A stretch of 23,477 nucleotides of DNA from the NCBI GenBank assembly GCA_017543025.1, contig JAFYGX010000157.1, positions 1 through 23,477 on the forward strand, written 5' to 3'. The notes below the pieces were generated by a model, which was not told where the DNA came from, searched no databases, and saw nothing but the letters and a program-made list of their open reading frames with translations. The stretch is from Solobacterium sp. Its GTDB lineage: Bacteria > Bacillota_I > Bacilli_A > Erysipelotrichales > Erysipelotrichaceae. Positions 14,484 to 23,294 of this stretch are shown piece after piece. The translations under genes were made by a program, and so were the position numbers. The stretch's first letter is position 1. Each line of letters opens with the position of its first letter.

Positions 14484-14510
14484 TGGCTTTTCGAAGAGCC
14501 ACTTTTGATC
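14484..14510 (+). terminator. Probable terminator after codA
   Basis: TGGCTTT (14484-14490) pairs with AGAGCCA (14495-14501) around TCGA, with one G-U pair, followed by CTTTTG. The T run is short, so strength is moderate. Confidence 0.5.
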
Positions 14511-14634
14511 ATAAGACAGCAAGATATTAACCATTGAAGCCCATATGTCTGTTAAGATGAAAACAAATCGAAAACAGAGGCTTCCGGTTAATTCGGTTCC
14601 ATGGCTGTCTGCAGATCGGAAAGGAATCGGTTTT

Positions 14635-17634
14635 ATGTTTAAAAAAGGGAAAACAGATGAGCGAACTGCGTTGTTTACTGTTATTCTGTATCTTCTGATC
14701 GGATCTGTAGTGCTGCTTGCACTGTGCATTTCGCTCAGAGGCATCATGAATCTGGCCAACCGGCTGGATTTCATTCATGCCCGGCTGGACGACTATCCGA
14801 GAATCCACGAAAACTTCGTGGAGGAAACAGATGAGTGGTGGAGCTGGTGGCAGACAGAAGACTATCAGAAACGCGCGGAACAGGGAGCGTTTATCTATGA
14901 ATATGATATGTCTCATGAAAACGATGCGGAAAAGCTGGAGTATATCCGGAAAACGGTCGGTGCAGATGAAGCTGCTGTGATTCATGCGGCAGATTATGAG
15001 CCTCTGCATGAGAAATATCATAATTCCGGTCTGAATACCTGTTTTGCGGAGCTTTCTGACGGCAGACGCCTGGTACTTGGAATTCACGGCAGTCTGAAGC
15101 AGAGCCGGATCGAAGCCTATGAAGAACGAAACCAGCTTCTGAGCCAGTTTGAGGCAGGTATGCCGGGATATGTTGTACTGCTGAGAGACGGAGAACTGTC
15201 CATCTATGAGAATGATGAGACCGCGGAGGCAGTACTGGCTTCTGTACAGGAAATACTTGAAACCGGTGAACTGAATCCTGAAACGCTGAAGGAAAAGGCG
15301 AAACAGTCGGAGAAAGGGACGGAGTTTGAGCGTCATTCGGCAAAAATCAGAACTGCGGGAAAACTGGTCGAGTACGCGTTTACTGCGGCCGCATATGCGG
15401 ATAATGATGATATTATGATCAGTGCGGTTGAGGCGGAAGAACTGCTTCGCTTCGGCAGAAAACGTAGCTGGAGTCTCTGGTTTCTGTGTACATCGATCCT
15501 TCTGCTGATGGCGGTTGCACTGTGGCGGACAAAGCTTTACTGCATGGAAGACAGAGAGCTTGAATCCGCAAAGGGACTGAAAGCTTCGATCCTGCGTGGT
15601 CTCTCGGCGTTGCTGATGGCACTGCTTCTTGTTTTTCTGACGGTGCATTTCATTCAGATGCTTTCCAACGTGAACCAGAGTGCGAAGGCGGCCCAGGATG
15701 AAGCGGTTTATCTGAAAAATGTTCTGAAGAAGGAAGCCGAACGGAATGATAATATCGTTGCGGAATTTGACGCAATGTACAGCAGCCGGGCAAATAATGC
15801 GGCAATCATCCTTTCGGCGAATCCGCATCTGATTGATATAGACAGTCTGAATACGCTGAATAATGCGCTTGGCGCAAGCGGGCTCAGAGTGTTCGACAAG
15901 GATGGAGTTCTGCTCGCTTCCGATTATCTGCTGCGGGATTCCGGTGATATGAAAACACCGGTATATACTGCGGTTCTGAAAGATGAGGACGGAAACGAAG
16001 TCGGGATGATCGATCTGAAACGTTCGTATTCCGATCTCGATCAGAAACGGATCTACCGTTCGGTTCTTGTCGATGAAGAGGGAAGTACGACCGGAGTCGT
16101 TGAACTGGATGTTGACCAGAAGCAGCTGGATGACCTTACGGAAGATACAAAGATGAAGGAAGTGATCGGTGATCTGCATATCATCGATACGCTTCATGTC
16201 GTTGCGGTAAATACCGGCAAGGATCAGAAGATTGTTGCAGGTACAATGCCTTCCTGGATCAATGATCCGGCAGAGAAGCATGGAATCGTTACAAAAGGCT
16301 TCACGGACGGCTATGAAGGAATTGTTAATTTTGGGGGCAATAAATGCTATTCTGTTGTCTTTACATATGGAGACAGCTGGGTGGTTGTCGGCAGTGAGGA
16401 TGTTACGCCGGTCGTATTCTTCCGGGGGGTAATTCTTCTGTTCTCCGCCATTGGACTGGTGATTGCCGTGATGTATCTGCTGCTGGCAAAACAGATCCGG
16501 AATCTGCAGAAAAAACAGTTTGAATCCGGTTCACCGAACTATGAACTGCTTCTGGAATATCCTCCGATCTGGCGGTTTATCCGCGGCTTTATGATCTCAG
16601 TGGCAATTCTTTCCATTGCGCTGTTCATCACGACAAACGGAAATCCGACAAGTCTGACTTATAATATGGTGCGCGGTACCTGGGTACGGGGCATCAGCGT
16701 AGTGACTGTGACCACCTCCGTGATGCTGGTGAGCATCGTATTTGCGGCACAGATGCTGCTGGATATTGCATTCGGGTATCTCGGGCGATTCCTGAGCCCG
16801 AAGGGAAAGACGATCTGCGGGCTGATCGATTCTGCCGTTACGTATATCGGCGCGATCGTGGTGATCATCTATACGCTGACGATGTTCGGCATCAATACAA
16901 CAACGCTGATCGGCGGCGTCGGGGCAACTGCACTGGTATTTACCCTTGGTGCCAACAGCCTGATTGCCGATGTCGTTGCCGGTCTGTTCATTATTTTTGA
17001 AGGCGACTTCTCGGTTGGAGATGTGGTTGTGATCAACGGATGGCGCGGTATCGTTACCGAAATCTCGATCCGTACAACCAAGCTGATGGATGATAACACA
17101 CAGGATATCCGGATTGTAAACAACAGCGAGATCAAGGAACTGATCAATCAGAGCAGGGAGAACTCCACGGTCATCATTGATCTTCCTGTTTCACACAGTG
17201 TCGGGTTGCGTAAGGGTGAAGAGATCATCCGTCAGGTTCTGGCAGAGCTCCCTCAGAAATTCCCGAAGATTATCGGTACACCGCAGTACTGGGGCATCTC
17301 AGAGCTTCCGGAGAAGAATGCGTTTAACGGAAAATTCAAAAGCAACAAAGCCCGGGTTGCCTTCCAGTGTCATGAGAAAGACAAGGAAATGCTTACCTAT
17401 GAGGTGTACCGGTATCTGGTACGCACCGTCAATATCCTGATGGATGACAGTTCAAAGATCGGAACAGATGACCCCGCTCTTTCAGAAATTGACAATGTAA
17501 ATGAGGCGATCGTTCGCCGTACAGAAGCAGGAATGCCGGCTGATCTGGATCAGGTGGTTGCAGAACGGAACGAACAGCGGAAGATGAAGACCGACCATCC
17601 CGGCGAAGGTCAGGATGACAGCGATGCAGAATAA
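14635..17634 (+). CDS. Very large MscS-family mechanosensitive channel with two extracytoplasmic domains
   Basis: A 999-residue membrane protein. A first helix (about 13-36) is followed by an external domain of about 240 residues, two more helices (about 285-305 and 325-345), a second external domain of about 260 residues with sensor-like repeats (ASGLRVFDKDGVLLASD..., GNEVGMIDLK, TTGVVELDVDQ, VVAVNTGKD), then four helices. The last group carries the MscS pore segment GGVGATALVFTLGANSLIAD (from about residue 760), then FEGDFSVGDVVVINGWRGIV, the MscS beta domain, and a charged tail. The second external domain resembles Cache/PAS-type sensors by pattern only. Classic MscS is under 300 residues, so most of this protein is added sensory mass. 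I prefer ATG 14635 (GAAAGGA 9 bases upstream) over ATG 14545, which has no Shine-Dalgarno. It likely releases osmolytes on hypo-osmotic shock; what the external parts sense is unknown. Confidence 0.8.
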   Translation: MFKKGKTDERTALFTVILYLLIGSVVLLALCISLRGIMNLANRLDFIHARLDDYPRIHENFVEETDEWWSWWQTEDYQKRAEQGAFIYEYDMSHENDAEKLEYIRKTVGADEAAVIHAADYEPLHEKYHNSGLNTCFAELSDGRRLVLGIHGSLKQSRIEAYEERNQLLSQFEAGMPGYVVLLRDGELSIYENDETAEAVLASVQEILETGELNPETLKEKAKQSEKGTEFERHSAKIRTAGKLVEYAFTAAAYADNDDIMISAVEAEELLRFGRKRSWSLWFLCTSILLLMAVALWRTKLYCMEDRELESAKGLKASILRGLSALLMALLLVFLTVHFIQMLSNVNQSAKAAQDEAVYLKNVLKKEAERNDNIVAEFDAMYSSRANNAAIILSANPHLIDIDSLNTLNNALGASGLRVFDKDGVLLASDYLLRDSGDMKTPVYTAVLKDEDGNEVGMIDLKRSYSDLDQKRIYRSVLVDEEGSTTGVVELDVDQKQLDDLTEDTKMKEVIGDLHIIDTLHVVAVNTGKDQKIVAGTMPSWINDPAEKHGIVTKGFTDGYEGIVNFGGNKCYSVVFTYGDSWVVVGSEDVTPVVFFRGVILLFSAIGLVIAVMYLLLAKQIRNLQKKQFESGSPNYELLLEYPPIWRFIRGFMISVAILSIALFITTNGNPTSLTYNMVRGTWVRGISVVTVTTSVMLVSIVFAAQMLLDIAFGYLGRFLSPKGKTICGLIDSAVTYIGAIVVIIYTLTMFGINTTTLIGGVGATALVFTLGANSLIADVVAGLFIIFEGDFSVGDVVVINGWRGIVTEISIRTTKLMDDNTQDIRIVNNSEIKELINQSRENSTVIIDLPVSHSVGLRKGEEIIRQVLAELPQKFPKIIGTPQYWGISELPEKNAFNGKFKSNKARVAFQCHEKDKEMLTYEVYRYLVRTVNILMDDSSKIGTDDPALSEIDNVNEAIVRRTEAGMPADLDQVVAERNEQRKMKTDHPGEGQDDSDAE

Positions 17635-17697
17635 TCAGGGCTGAGGGAAAGACTGAATGGAATACAGAAACTTACATACAGAAAGGAAATAACTGAA

Positions 17698-18318
17698 ATG
17701 AAAGTGCTGCTGGTGAATGGGAGTCCTCATTCAGACGGGTGTACGTACACTGCTCTGAATGAATGTGCATCTGTACTGGAATCAGAAGGGATTGAAACAG
17801 AGTTTCTCTGGCTTGGTGTAACTGCAGTACACGGATGTATTGCCTGCGGAAAATGCAGGAAAGCGGGTAAATGTGTATTTGACGACAATGTGAATGCGAT
17901 TGCCGGAAGGGCAGAAGAATTTGACGGGATGATCGTCGGCTGTCCGGTGTATTACGGCGGGCCGTGTTCACAGATCACAGCATTTCTTGACCGGCTGTTT
18001 TTCAGCGCAGGGAGCCGCTTTGCCTGCAAGCCGGCAGCGGCAGTCGTATCCTGCCGCAGAGGCGGGGCAACCGCAAGCTTTGAGCGGCTGAACAAGTATT
18101 TTGAAATAAACAATATGCCGGTTGTTACCTCCCAGTACTGGAATCAGATACACGGAAATACCCGGGAGGAAGCGCTTCAGGATGAAGAAGGCCTGCAGAC
18201 GATGCGTACGCTTGCGAAAAATATGGCGTGGCTTCTGTCCTGCATTGAAGCAGGAAAGAAGGCAGGCATCGAAAAGCCGGCGTATGAACCGAAGATCAAT
18301 ACGAATTTTATCCGGTAA
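17698..18318 (+). CDS. Iron-sulfur flavoprotein-like NAD(P)H-dependent FMN reductase family protein
   Basis: A 206-residue flavodoxin-fold protein. The FMN phosphate loop is NGSPHSDGCTYTAL (7-20) and the second FMN loop is GCPVYYGGPCSQITAFLDRL. Between them is a compact cysteine motif, C47-x2-C50-x2-C53-x5-C59 (GCIACGKCRKAGKC), as in iron-sulfur flavoproteins where it holds a [4Fe-4S] cluster. This suggests electron transfer or reductive detoxification in an anaerobe. The start has GAAAGGAAATAA upstream. It is 63 bases after the MscS gene with no terminator between, so co-transcription is possible. The length is in the usual range. Confidence 0.8.
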   Translation: MKVLLVNGSPHSDGCTYTALNECASVLESEGIETEFLWLGVTAVHGCIACGKCRKAGKCVFDDNVNAIAGRAEEFDGMIVGCPVYYGGPCSQITAFLDRLFFSAGSRFACKPAAAVVSCRRGGATASFERLNKYFEINNMPVVTSQYWNQIHGNTREEALQDEEGLQTMRTLAKNMAWLLSCIEAGKKAGIEKPAYEPKINTNFIR

Positions 18319-18341
18319 CAGAACACAAACTGCATTGCGAA

Positions 18342-18350
18342 TGGTAAAAT
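18342..18350 (+). promoter_or_regulatory. Extended -10 ahead of the DHH gene
   Basis: TGGTAAAAT (hexamer 18345-18350) sits 24 bases before ATG 18374. No -35 is evident. A similar TGGTATAAT precedes the SPFH gene. Confidence 0.4.
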
Positions 18351-18373
18351 GTTCCAAGACAGAGGAGTGAAAT

Positions 18374-19330
18374 ATGACAGCTGCAGAAAAAAAACGTCTG
18401 GTCACAAGAAGTGATTTTGACGGGCTTGTATGTGCAATGATTCTGAAAGAACTTGATCTGATCGATGATATCAAATTTGTTCATCCGAAAGATGTGCAGG
18501 ATGGAAAAGTCGATATTACATCGAATGATATTACCACAAACCTTCCGTTTGACAACCGGGTCGGACTGGCATTTGACCACCATGAATCCGAGCTCAGCCG
18601 GCTGGTGGGCGTGGATTATAAAGACCGCTACATCATTGATCCCGACGCCAGGAGTGCTGCGAGAGTTGTTTACGATTATTACGGCGGGAAAAAAGCATTG
18701 CCGCGGATCAGTGACGAACTGATGTGGGCGGTCGACAAGGGAGACTCTGCTGATTTCACAAAGGAAGAGATCCTTGATCCGAAGGGCTGGGTTCTGATGA
18801 ACTTCCTGATGGATGCACGTACAGGTCTTGGGCGGTTCCATAATTTCCGGATCTCCAATTATGATCTGATGATGGAACTGATCGATCATTGCATTACGAT
18901 GAGCGTGGATGATATTCTTCAGATTCCGGATGTGAAGGAACGCGTTGACCTCTATTTTGAACAGCAGGAAAAATTTGTCGAGCAGCTGAAACGGCTGGCG
19001 AGAGTCGAAGGTCGGGTGGTTGTGCTTGATCTGCGTAATGAGGAAACGATTTATACCGGAAACCGTTTCATGATCTATGCATTGTACCCGGAAGCACAGA
19101 TCTCCGTGCACGTGGCATGGGGCTTCCGCAAGCAGAATACTGCCGTCATGATCGGCAAATCGATCATTGACAAGCGCAGTAAAGCGAACATCGGCGAGCT
19201 CTGCCTGAAATACGGCGGCGGCGGACATCGTAACGCCGGTACCTGCCAGCTTGACAACGACAAGGCAGACGCATTACTTCCGGAAATCATTGCAGAACTG
19301 AATAAGGACTGCACACCGCTTGGAGAATAG
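18374..19330 (+). CDS. DHH/DHHA1-family phosphoesterase
   Basis: A 318-residue protein. DHH domain: SDFDGLVCA (D14, D16), FDHHES (68-70) and AVDKGDSADF (D121, D124), giving the metal-binding acidic residues. DHHA1 domain near the end: KYGGGGHRNAGTCQL (279-293) with the substrate-binding glycine run. The family includes exopolyphosphatases, oligoribonucleases and cyclic dinucleotide hydrolases; this domain order with a short C-terminal domain is often annotated as an exopolyphosphatase-like protein, but the exact substrate cannot be given. It is soluble and cytosolic. GAGGAGTGAAAT precedes the ATG. It is followed by a strong terminator and probably forms its own unit. Confidence 0.85.
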   Translation: MTAAEKKRLVTRSDFDGLVCAMILKELDLIDDIKFVHPKDVQDGKVDITSNDITTNLPFDNRVGLAFDHHESELSRLVGVDYKDRYIIDPDARSAARVVYDYYGGKKALPRISDELMWAVDKGDSADFTKEEILDPKGWVLMNFLMDARTGLGRFHNFRISNYDLMMELIDHCITMSVDDILQIPDVKERVDLYFEQQEKFVEQLKRLARVEGRVVVLDLRNEETIYTGNRFMIYALYPEAQISVHVAWGFRKQNTAVMIGKSIIDKRSKANIGELCLKYGGGGHRNAGTCQLDNDKADALLPEIIAELNKDCTPLGE

Positions 19331-19391
19331 GTGATCCCTGCCTGGTACAGGGCAACACGGAAAGTCTGATTAATTCGGATTTACAGAATAC

Positions 19392-19429
19392 AGGTCTCTC
19401 GGGTTTCATGAAGCGGGAGACCTTTTTTG
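19392..19429 (+). terminator. Intrinsic terminator after the DHH gene
   Basis: GGTCTCTCG (19393-19401) pairs with CGGGAGACC (19414-19422), one G-U pair, followed by TTTTTTG. Confidence 0.9.
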
Positions 19430-19444
19430 TTTCTGATGGGCAGT

Positions 19445-19477
19445 CCTGAACCTGCAGAGATATAGCATTGGTTCAGG
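19445..19477. repeat. 8-bp inverted repeat between DHH gene and permease remnant
   Basis: CCTGAACC (19445-19452) is the exact reverse complement of GGTTCAGG (19470-19477); CAG/CTG extends it with one bulge. No T run follows. Role unknown. Confidence 0.4.
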
Positions 19478-19567
19478 CTGATTGGAATTCATGGCCGGGA
19501 TGAGAGGATTTCTGCTGAAACATCCGGCTGTATAATGGCTTCAGCAGACAGAGGGAAAATAACGATG

Positions 19568-20495
19568 AAGATTTCTCAGCGGAGAATATAAGAGTCTTCA
19601 TATCGATGCGATGGCGCTTGTTCTGGGGGAGGATGAAGCTTTCAGAGAAATACTTGATGCAAACGGCATATCTTCTGAACGCTATTTTCAGAGAACTCTG
19701 CGGGGCGTACTTCTCAACAGCTGTTTTCACAATTACAGCAGCGGCAAAGTGTTTAAGGAAGGAATCCTCGGACAGAGCCTGCATTACGATGAAGCGGAAG
19801 GCAATCCGGCTGCTGTGGAAATCGGTGATTTCGTGAATTATGACGAATCAGATGAGCTGTTCCGTCTTGTGCCTAAAGGAACGATCGCTGTCTACGCGCT
19901 GGAATCCGTCTACTATCAGAAAGCGGTCGAAACGCTTCCGGAAGATCAGCTGACCTATGACTTCTTTGTGGCGACGTCAGAGCAGGCCAAGGTGTGTGAA
20001 CGTATCTATGAGCTGCTGGATGCGGAAGGATATAGGAATTATGTGGTTTCAGATCTGAGTGAATCCCTGGCAGCGATCCATGCGGTCATGGCGATTATCA
20101 AAACGGCAATGTACGGTTTTACGGTGCTTCTCACATTGATTGCGATGACAAATACTGTCAATACGATCTCGACCGGCGTGCTGCTGAGAAGAAAGGAATT
20201 CGCGATGTACCGGTCCATAGGCATGGATTACAGCGGCTTCCGCAAACTGATCCGTCCTGAAACACTGCTGTACGGAATCCGTGCACTTCTGATCGGAATT
20301 CCCGTATCGCTGGCGCTGAGCTATCTCATGTACCGGACGCTTGATGAAAAGCTGTATGTATTCCGCATTAATGTGCCAATGTATGCGGCAGTCATAACGG
20401 CGGTGTTTGTACTCGTTGGTGCAAACATGGTTCTGAGCGTCAATACGATCAGAGATGAAAGTATGATTGAAACGCTCAGACAGGATGCGGTCTGA
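19568..20495 (+). pseudogene. 5'-truncated FtsX-type ABC transporter permease
   Basis: The frame is open from 19568 (after a TGA) to 20495 and encodes the C-terminal part of a MacB/FtsX-type permease: a periplasmic-like domain (YKSLHIDAMALVLGEDEAF onward), then three membrane helices (AIIKTAMYGFTVLLTLIAMTN; LLYGIRALLIGIPVSLALSYL; MYAAVITAVFVLVGANMVL) with the family LLRRKEFAMYRSIGMDYSGF loop. Full permeases of this type are several hundred residues longer and preceded by an ATPase gene; both the N-terminal half and the ATPase are absent. The first in-frame ATG (19611) lacks a Shine-Dalgarno. A TATAAT at 19531-19536 and an ATG at 19565 (out of frame, 8 codons) lie just upstream, perhaps the original start separated by an internal deletion. 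Probably non-functional. Confidence 0.7.
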
Positions 20496-20544
20496 AGCGG
20501 ATTCCGCAGAAAGATGGCAGCGCAGTGATGTGATGATAAACAGA

Positions 20545-20567
20545 AAATCCCGTCCGATAGCGGGATT
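20545..20567 (-). terminator. Possible terminator of the MATE gene
   Basis: AATCCCG (20546-20552) pairs with CGGGATT (20561-20567). Read on the minus strand it is followed by TTCTG, a poor T run. It lies about 70 bases past the MATE stop. Confidence 0.35.
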
Positions 20568-20636
20568 CTGAGATTCTGATCAAAGAACGGAAACGGTGCG
20601 GAAACCGGCAGGAAGGTGCTGTGCAGCCGAACTGAT

Positions 20637-22031
20637 TCAGACAATGATCTCCTGATCGGTTTTTCTGTCCGGCAGCTTGCGGTATACCGTCAGAACCATT
20701 GTGGTAAAGCATGCAGTTCCGCCGATCAGATTGGAAATGGGTTCTGCCAGAAAGACGCCGTCAACGCCAAAGCCAAGCGAGGGAAGCAGGAGGGTCAGCG
20801 GAACGACAATCAGCGCCTTCCGGAACAGGGAGAAGAATACCGCACGCTTTACACAGCGAAGAGCCGTAAAAGACGATTGTCCGGCGAACTGGAAGGTCAT
20901 GAAGACAAACCCGAAAAAATACAGGAACATCGCTTTTCCGCCATGTTCAATCATGGCGGTATCATTGGTGAAAATCTGCATCAGCTGTTTCGGAAACAGC
21001 ACAACGACTGCCCATGCGGCAAGCGTGTAGCAGAAGGCGGTAACTGTCATGAAACGGATACATGCTTTGATGCGGCCGTATTCTTTTGCGCCGTAATTGA
21101 AGGAGATGACAGGCTGGCTGCCCTGTGTAAGACTCTGGCAGGGAAGGGAAAGGACTTCGCGGATGGAGTTGATGACGGTCATGATTCCGACATACAGATC
21201 ACCGCCATAGGCGCGCAGCGTAACATTGCATACGATCTGAACCAGGGAATTGGTTCCCTGAACAATGAATCCGGTGATGCCAAGACTGCAGATTTCCCGG
21301 ATCAGAGTGAAGTCCGGAGACCAGCGTTCTGCCTTCATCCGGTACAGCGTGATGTCAGAGAAGAAAAAGTGAAATACCCAGAAAAAGGAGATTGCCTGAG
21401 CGATCACCGTTGCCAGTGCCGCGCCGGATACTCCCATCTTCAGAACGAATATGAAGATCGGATCAAGAACCAGGTTGACTGCTGCACCGGAAAGGATCGT
21501 GACCATTCCGTGCCGGGGAAATCCCTGCGCATTGATGAAGCTGTTGAGCCCGGTGCCAAGCATTGTAAACGGTGTCCCAAGCAGGTAGATGCGAAGGTAG
21601 GCATCCGCATACGGATAGGAAAGATCAGACGCGCCGAAGAGATAGAGAATCGGCCGGCGGAACAGATAGCAGACGATCAGCAGAATCAGAGAAAGCACGC
21701 TCAGCAGCATTGCGGCCTGGTTGAGGATCAGTTCTGCCCGCTCATCATCTTTCGCACCGCGGGCTATCGCAAACAGCGGTGCTCCTCCGGAAGAGATGAG
21801 ATTGGTGAATGCGGCGATGATTGTGGTAAGCGGGAATGCCAGCCCGATTCCCGTCAGTGCAGCGGCACCGGCATCGCCCGGCATATGGCCGATAAAGATG
21901 CGGTCCACAATGTTGTAAAGAAGAAATACGATCTGGGCTGCCATCAGAGGAAGCGACTGGGCGAGAACAACCCGCCATACGGCTCCTTTTGAAAAATCAG
22001 TTCGTTTTCCTGTTTCAGTTTTAATTGTCAT
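20637..22031 (-). CDS. MATE-family multidrug/organic-cation exporter
   Basis: A 464-residue integral membrane protein with about 12 helices in two homologous halves. Family marks are VWRVVLAQSLPLMAAQIVFL near the start, LYNIVDRIFIGHMPGDAGAAALTGIGLAFPL, then GFPRHGMVTILSGAAVNLVLDPIFIF, the GLNSFINAQG segment and TQGSQPVISFNYGAKEY in the second half. Length fits the NorM/MepA-like group. It should export drugs or metabolites against a Na+ or H+ gradient at the cytoplasmic membrane. The ATG at 22031 is preceded by TTACAGGGT, an acceptable ribosome site, and by a TATATT-like -10. It is transcribed alone, opposite to its neighbours. Confidence 0.9.
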   Translation of the reverse strand: MTIKTETGKRTDFSKGAVWRVVLAQSLPLMAAQIVFLLYNIVDRIFIGHMPGDAGAAALTGIGLAFPLTTIIAAFTNLISSGGAPLFAIARGAKDDERAELILNQAAMLLSVLSLILLIVCYLFRRPILYLFGASDLSYPYADAYLRIYLLGTPFTMLGTGLNSFINAQGFPRHGMVTILSGAAVNLVLDPIFIFVLKMGVSGAALATVIAQAISFFWVFHFFFSDITLYRMKAERWSPDFTLIREICSLGITGFIVQGTNSLVQIVCNVTLRAYGGDLYVGIMTVINSIREVLSLPCQSLTQGSQPVISFNYGAKEYGRIKACIRFMTVTAFCYTLAAWAVVVLFPKQLMQIFTNDTAMIEHGGKAMFLYFFGFVFMTFQFAGQSSFTALRCVKRAVFFSLFRKALIVVPLTLLLPSLGFGVDGVFLAEPISNLIGGTACFTTMVLTVYRKLPDRKTDQEIIV

Positions 22032-22372
22032 ACCCTGTAATATAGTATCGAAATGAGATTTGTGGAATACTTTCAGACAGTTTTTCTCTTCTCTGTTAAC
22101 AGTTTTGCTGGGTTGAACCTGAACGCTTTGGGGTCAGGGTTCCTGAATGTGCGCATCAACTAAGATCCTCCGGTTTCCTATGCGACTTCACATGCGGACG
22201 TGAACCGGGAAAAAAGAATTCCGCCAGCGGGCTGCGTCAGATGTCCGGGACAGGCGTCAGCACATGATCTGATTTGCCTTCTCCGCTTGCTCTATTTCAT
22301 TCATGCGTGTACCGTGTTGTGGAAAGAGGAGCCATGGTATAATCAAGAAGACATTTCAGGAGGTGAAAAGAT
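22032..22372. other. Divergent intergenic region between MATE and SPFH genes
   Basis: No gene is supported; the frame open from 22200 to 22382 lacks family features. Contents: the minus-strand MATE promoter area (22032-22080), an 8-bp GAACC-TGA/TCA-GGTTC stem with one bulge (near 22115-22141), a TTCAC/GTGAA hairpin within CCGGTT/AACCGG arms (near 22170-22208), and the SPFH promoter at 22317-22343. Confidence 0.4.
22317..22343 (+). promoter_or_regulatory. Promoter of the SPFH gene
   Basis: An extended -10, TGGTATAAT (hexamer 22338-22343), with a TTGTGG candidate -35 at 22317-22322 (spacing 15) or TGTTGT at 22315 (spacing 17). It is followed 15 bases later by AGGAGGTG and ATG 22373. Confidence 0.65.
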
Positions 22373-23293
22373 ATGCCGTTAACATTTGAAATCATTGTGA
22401 TCCTCTTTATTCTCATACTGTTATTTATTGCATGTCTCAGAATTGTGCCGCAGGGAAGCGCGTATGTCATTGAACGGTTCGGGCGGTATTATTCCACATG
22501 GCAGCCGGGAATTCACTTCATGCTGCCGATAGCTGACCGTGTCGCAAGAAGGGTTCTGCTGAAGGAACAGGTCGCAGATTTTGCCCCGCAGCCGGTCATT
22601 ACCAAGGATAACGTCACCATGATGATTGACTCCGTTGTTTACTTTCTGATTTTTGATCCGAAACTGTATGCATATGGTGTGGAAAACCCGATCATGGCAA
22701 TGGAGAATCTGACAGCGACGACCTTGAGAAACATCATCGGTGACATGGAACTCGATGCGACGCTTACGTCACGTGAAGCAATTAACTCCCGCATGCTGGC
22801 AACGATTGATGCGGCAACCGATCCGTGGGGCATCAAAGTTACCCGTGTTGAGCTGAAGAATATTCAGCCGCCTGCTGCGATCCGCGAATCCATGGAGAAG
22901 CAGATGAAGGCAGAGCGTGAGAAGCGGGCTGCGATTCTGACCGCAGAAGGTCAGAAACAGGCGATGATTCTTGAGGCAGAAGGCCGGAAGGAATCTGCAG
23001 TGCTGAATGCGGAAGCTGCCAAGCAGGCGACGATTCTTGCGGCGGAAGCGGAGAAGGAACGCAGAATCCGTGAAGCGGAAGGTGAGTCCGAAGCGATCCG
23101 CAAAGTGCAGCAGGCAAATGCGGATGGTATCCGGATGATCCGGGAAGCTGGGGCAGATGAGTCTGTGCTGCGTCTGAAGAGTCTTGAAGCATTTGAACAT
23201 GCGGCAGACGGTCAGGCAACCAAGATCATCATTCCGTCTGAAATCCAGGGACTGGCTGGTCTTGCACAGGGAATTAAGGAAGCTGTGAAGTAA
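22373..23293 (+). CDS. SPFH/Band 7 membrane protein (stomatin/QmcA-like)
   Basis: A 306-residue protein. An N-terminal membrane anchor (about 5-24, FEIIVILFILILLFIACLRI) leads to the SPFH domain (IVPQGSAYVIERFGRYYSTWQPG, then LKEQVADFAPQPVITKDNV, IGDMELDATLTSRE, WGIKVTRVELKNIQPP). A long Ala/Glu/Lys coiled coil follows (about 170-255) with repeated AEG/AEA units, then a hydrophobic C-terminal segment. Such proteins form large ring-like oligomers at the membrane and organise microdomains or protease complexes. AGGAGGTG lies upstream of the start. Bacterial SPFH genes are commonly paired with an NfeD-type gene; here the next gene starts one base after the stop, so the two are surely co-translated, but it does not look like a full NfeD protein in the visible part. 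Confidence 0.92.
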   Translation: MPLTFEIIVILFILILLFIACLRIVPQGSAYVIERFGRYYSTWQPGIHFMLPIADRVARRVLLKEQVADFAPQPVITKDNVTMMIDSVVYFLIFDPKLYAYGVENPIMAMENLTATTLRNIIGDMELDATLTSREAINSRMLATIDAATDPWGIKVTRVELKNIQPPAAIRESMEKQMKAEREKRAAILTAEGQKQAMILEAEGRKESAVLNAEAAKQATILAAEAEKERRIREAEGESEAIRKVQQANADGIRMIREAGADESVLRLKSLEAFEHAADGQATKIIIPSEIQGLAGLAQGIKEAVK

Positions 23294-23294
23294 T

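Noticed and set aside
14527..16281. 584-codon open frame on the minus strand
   Set aside because: It is antisense to the MscS gene, has no ribosome site, and its translation is rich in Gln, Arg, His and Ile without domain patterns; it mirrors the codon bias of the real gene.
20616..21992. 458-codon open frame on the plus strand
   Set aside because: It is the shadow of the MATE gene; the translation is polar, Cys/Gly/Asp-rich and has no helices, whereas the minus strand gives a clear 12-helix exporter.
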